Shown: in pieces, positions 6,514 through 7,376 of the stretch
Layout: each line of letters begins with the position of its first letter
Position numbering within the stretch: the first letter of the stretch is position 1
Assembly: GCA_009885665.1 (NCBI GenBank)
Contig: VFKI01000113.1
Span: 1 to 7,376, forward strand
Direction: 5' to 3'
Length of the DNA: 7,376 bases
Origin: Gammaproteobacteria bacterium
GTDB taxonomy: Bacteria; Pseudomonadota; Gammaproteobacteria; DSM-16500
Notes under the pieces: model-generated
What the model saw: the letters and a program-made list of their open reading frames with translations, nothing else
Databases searched by the model: none
What the model was told of the DNA's origin: nothing
Made by a program: the position numbers and the translations under genes

Positions 6514-6553
6514 ATCATAGCATATCGCGTCTTACAAAAGTCTTATGACTTTT
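6514..6553 (-). promoter_or_regulatory. Candidate extended -10 promoter with overlapping inverted repeat
   Basis: On the - strand, TGCTATGAT (the hexamer lies at 6519-6514) is an extended -10 sequence about 30 bp before the dehydrogenase start codon. The -35 position (6542-6537) matches consensus poorly, as is usual for extended -10 promoters. A perfect inverted repeat, AAAAGTC-TTAT-GACTTTT (6536-6553), covers the -35 position and could be an operator. The same repeat lies 13 bp after the rsmE stop and could alternatively act as a weak intrinsic terminator for that gene, since its 3' arm ends in TTTT. Confidence 0.4.
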
Positions 6554-6565
6554 CGCGTACTCTAC

Positions 6566-7300
6566 CTATATATCCCCCCAACGACTTTGAATTGCCGCGA
6601 CAATTGCTACTGCCGCAGTCTCCGTGCGTAAAATCCGGGGTCCTAATGTCAATGCGTGGAAGCCAGCGTGTTGGGCGGCGATAATTTCACTCTCACTTAA
6701 GCCACCCTCCGGGCCTATCAGCAAAATAACGCGCGCATTGTGTTTTATATTTCTATCCGCGAGCCGTTGCGGTGCCGTCGGTGCAAAGACTAGCGCATGG
6801 CTGTCTAGCGTATTCACCTCTGTCAACCAACGGCCAAGCGGTTGTGGCATGGCAATTTCGGGGAGATGATTGCGGCCACATTGTTCGCACGCGCTTTGTG
6901 CCAGCGCCTGCCAATGTTGCCGTTTTTTATCATTTTTATCGCCCGTCAGCCGTACATTGCTATGCGCTGTTATTAACGGAATTATTTTTTTTACGCCTAA
7001 TTCAATGGATTTTTGGATGATGTAATCCATTTTTTCGCCGCGTGCAATGCCTTGTGCTAGCCAGATGTCTAATGGTGATTCGGCATCACGCGCCGTATAA
7101 TCGCCAATACGGATGTGCACGGCTTTTTTATCGATCGCCGTCAAAGTGGCGCCATATTCGCCGCCTTCACCATTAAATAGCGTAATCACGTCGCCAACGC
7201 GGGCGCGCAATACGCGTGCTAAATGATGACTAGCAGCAGTATCTAACGTCAGCGTATGGTTGGCGTGTAATGGCACGGCTTGAAAAATGCGCGTGCTCAT
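6566..7300 (-). CDS. rsmE: 16S rRNA m3U1498 methyltransferase RsmE
   Basis: RsmE methylates N3 of U1498 in helix 44 of 16S rRNA in the assembled 30S subunit, using S-adenosylmethionine. The 244 residues have the standard length and two parts: an N-terminal PUA-like RNA-binding domain (about 1-70, with HHLARVLRARVGD at 25-37) and a C-terminal SPOUT knot methyltransferase. The latter shows RGEKMDYIIQKSIELGV (87-103), EQCGRN (139-144), and the knot motifs LIGPEGG (194-200) and LGPRILRTETA (219-229), which bind the cofactor. All of these are strongly conserved in RsmE. The ATG at 7300 overlaps the stop of the preceding gene by 4 bp and lacks a strong Shine-Dalgarno sequence, so translational coupling is likely. 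It is a housekeeping gene with no obvious functional tie to the neighbouring lysine genes. Confidence 0.95.
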   Translation of the reverse strand: MSTRIFQAVPLHANHTLTLDTAASHHLARVLRARVGDVITLFNGEGGEYGATLTAIDKKAVHIRIGDYTARDAESPLDIWLAQGIARGEKMDYIIQKSIELGVKKIIPLITAHSNVRLTGDKNDKKRQHWQALAQSACEQCGRNHLPEIAMPQPLGRWLTEVNTLDSHALVFAPTAPQRLADRNIKHNARVILLIGPEGGLSESEIIAAQHAGFHALTLGPRILRTETAAVAIVAAIQSRWGDI

Positions 7301-7376
7301 ATCGGGGCAACCGAAAGCATAAAATCAGTGACAGGTTTACTTCCGATTAAGTGTTCTTGAATGATGCGTTCGAGTA
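7297..7376 (-). CDS. C-terminal end of an upstream gene, possibly a 2Fe-2S ferredoxin-like protein (partial)
   Basis: The frame is open from the right edge and ends in TGA at 7299-7297, inside the rsmE start codon (ATGA overlap). The 25 visible residues read LERIIQEHLIGSKPVTDF and then MLSVAPI. The pattern 'IIxEHLIxGKPV' resembles the tail of small thioredoxin-fold 2Fe-2S ferredoxins, in which a helix leads to 'GxPV'. The cysteine ligands would lie outside the window, so this is a guess from a short segment. The overlap shows that the gene is co-transcribed with rsmE. Confidence 0.5.
   Translation of the reverse strand, partial: LERIIQEHLIGSKPVTDFMLSVAPI

Noticed and set aside
6985..6992. 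Run of eight T (A8 on the coding strand) in rsmE as a frameshift site
   Set aside because: It encodes the normal V-K-K-I of a conserved RsmE segment, and a frameshift would only destroy the methyltransferase domain.

Overview
The window looks like chromosomal DNA of a gammaproteobacterium with moderate GC. The basis is a waaG-waaP lipopolysaccharide (LPS) inner-core gene order resembling the Pseudomonas core cluster, gammaproteobacterial-style WaaG, WaaP and RsmE proteins, and dense coding. A Legionella/Coxiella-like lineage is possible, but that is only an impression from base and codon use. No tRNA, rRNA or CRISPR array was seen.

Layout. Bases 1-234 hold no convincing gene. They contain several stem-loops, including a near-perfect 34-bp palindrome. 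Bases 235-3562 (+ strand) form a tight three-gene operon: waaG (core glycosyltransferase, GTG start), waaP (heptose kinase, overlapping the waaG stop) and a 477-residue protein made of two kinase-fold domains in tandem, 2 bp after waaP. Together they would glycosylate and phosphorylate the inner core of LPS, the second step probably at more than one position. Bases 3563-3702 lie between convergent genes and carry a short open frame that resembles the C-terminus of an IS110-family transposase, so this looks like an insertion-sequence relic.

The - strand from 7376 down to 3703 has two parts. At the right edge is the C-terminal tail of an unidentified gene (possibly a small 2Fe-2S ferredoxin-like protein), which overlaps rsmE, the 16S rRNA m3U1498 methyltransferase, by 4 bp. 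After an 82-bp gap with promoter-like and operator-like sequences comes a lysine 6-dehydrogenase/saccharopine dehydrogenase-family gene. A 147-bp gap full of stem-loops follows, and then an ALDH7-family aldehyde dehydrogenase (alpha-aminoadipate semialdehyde/piperideine-6-carboxylate dehydrogenase). These last two enzymes would take L-lysine to L-2-aminoadipate in two steps.

The most unusual items are the tandem-kinase fusion with both catalytic sites intact, the IS110-like relic, the nested stem-loop element between the two lysine genes, and the compact lysine-degradation pair. I found no clear evidence of an entirely new multi-gene system.
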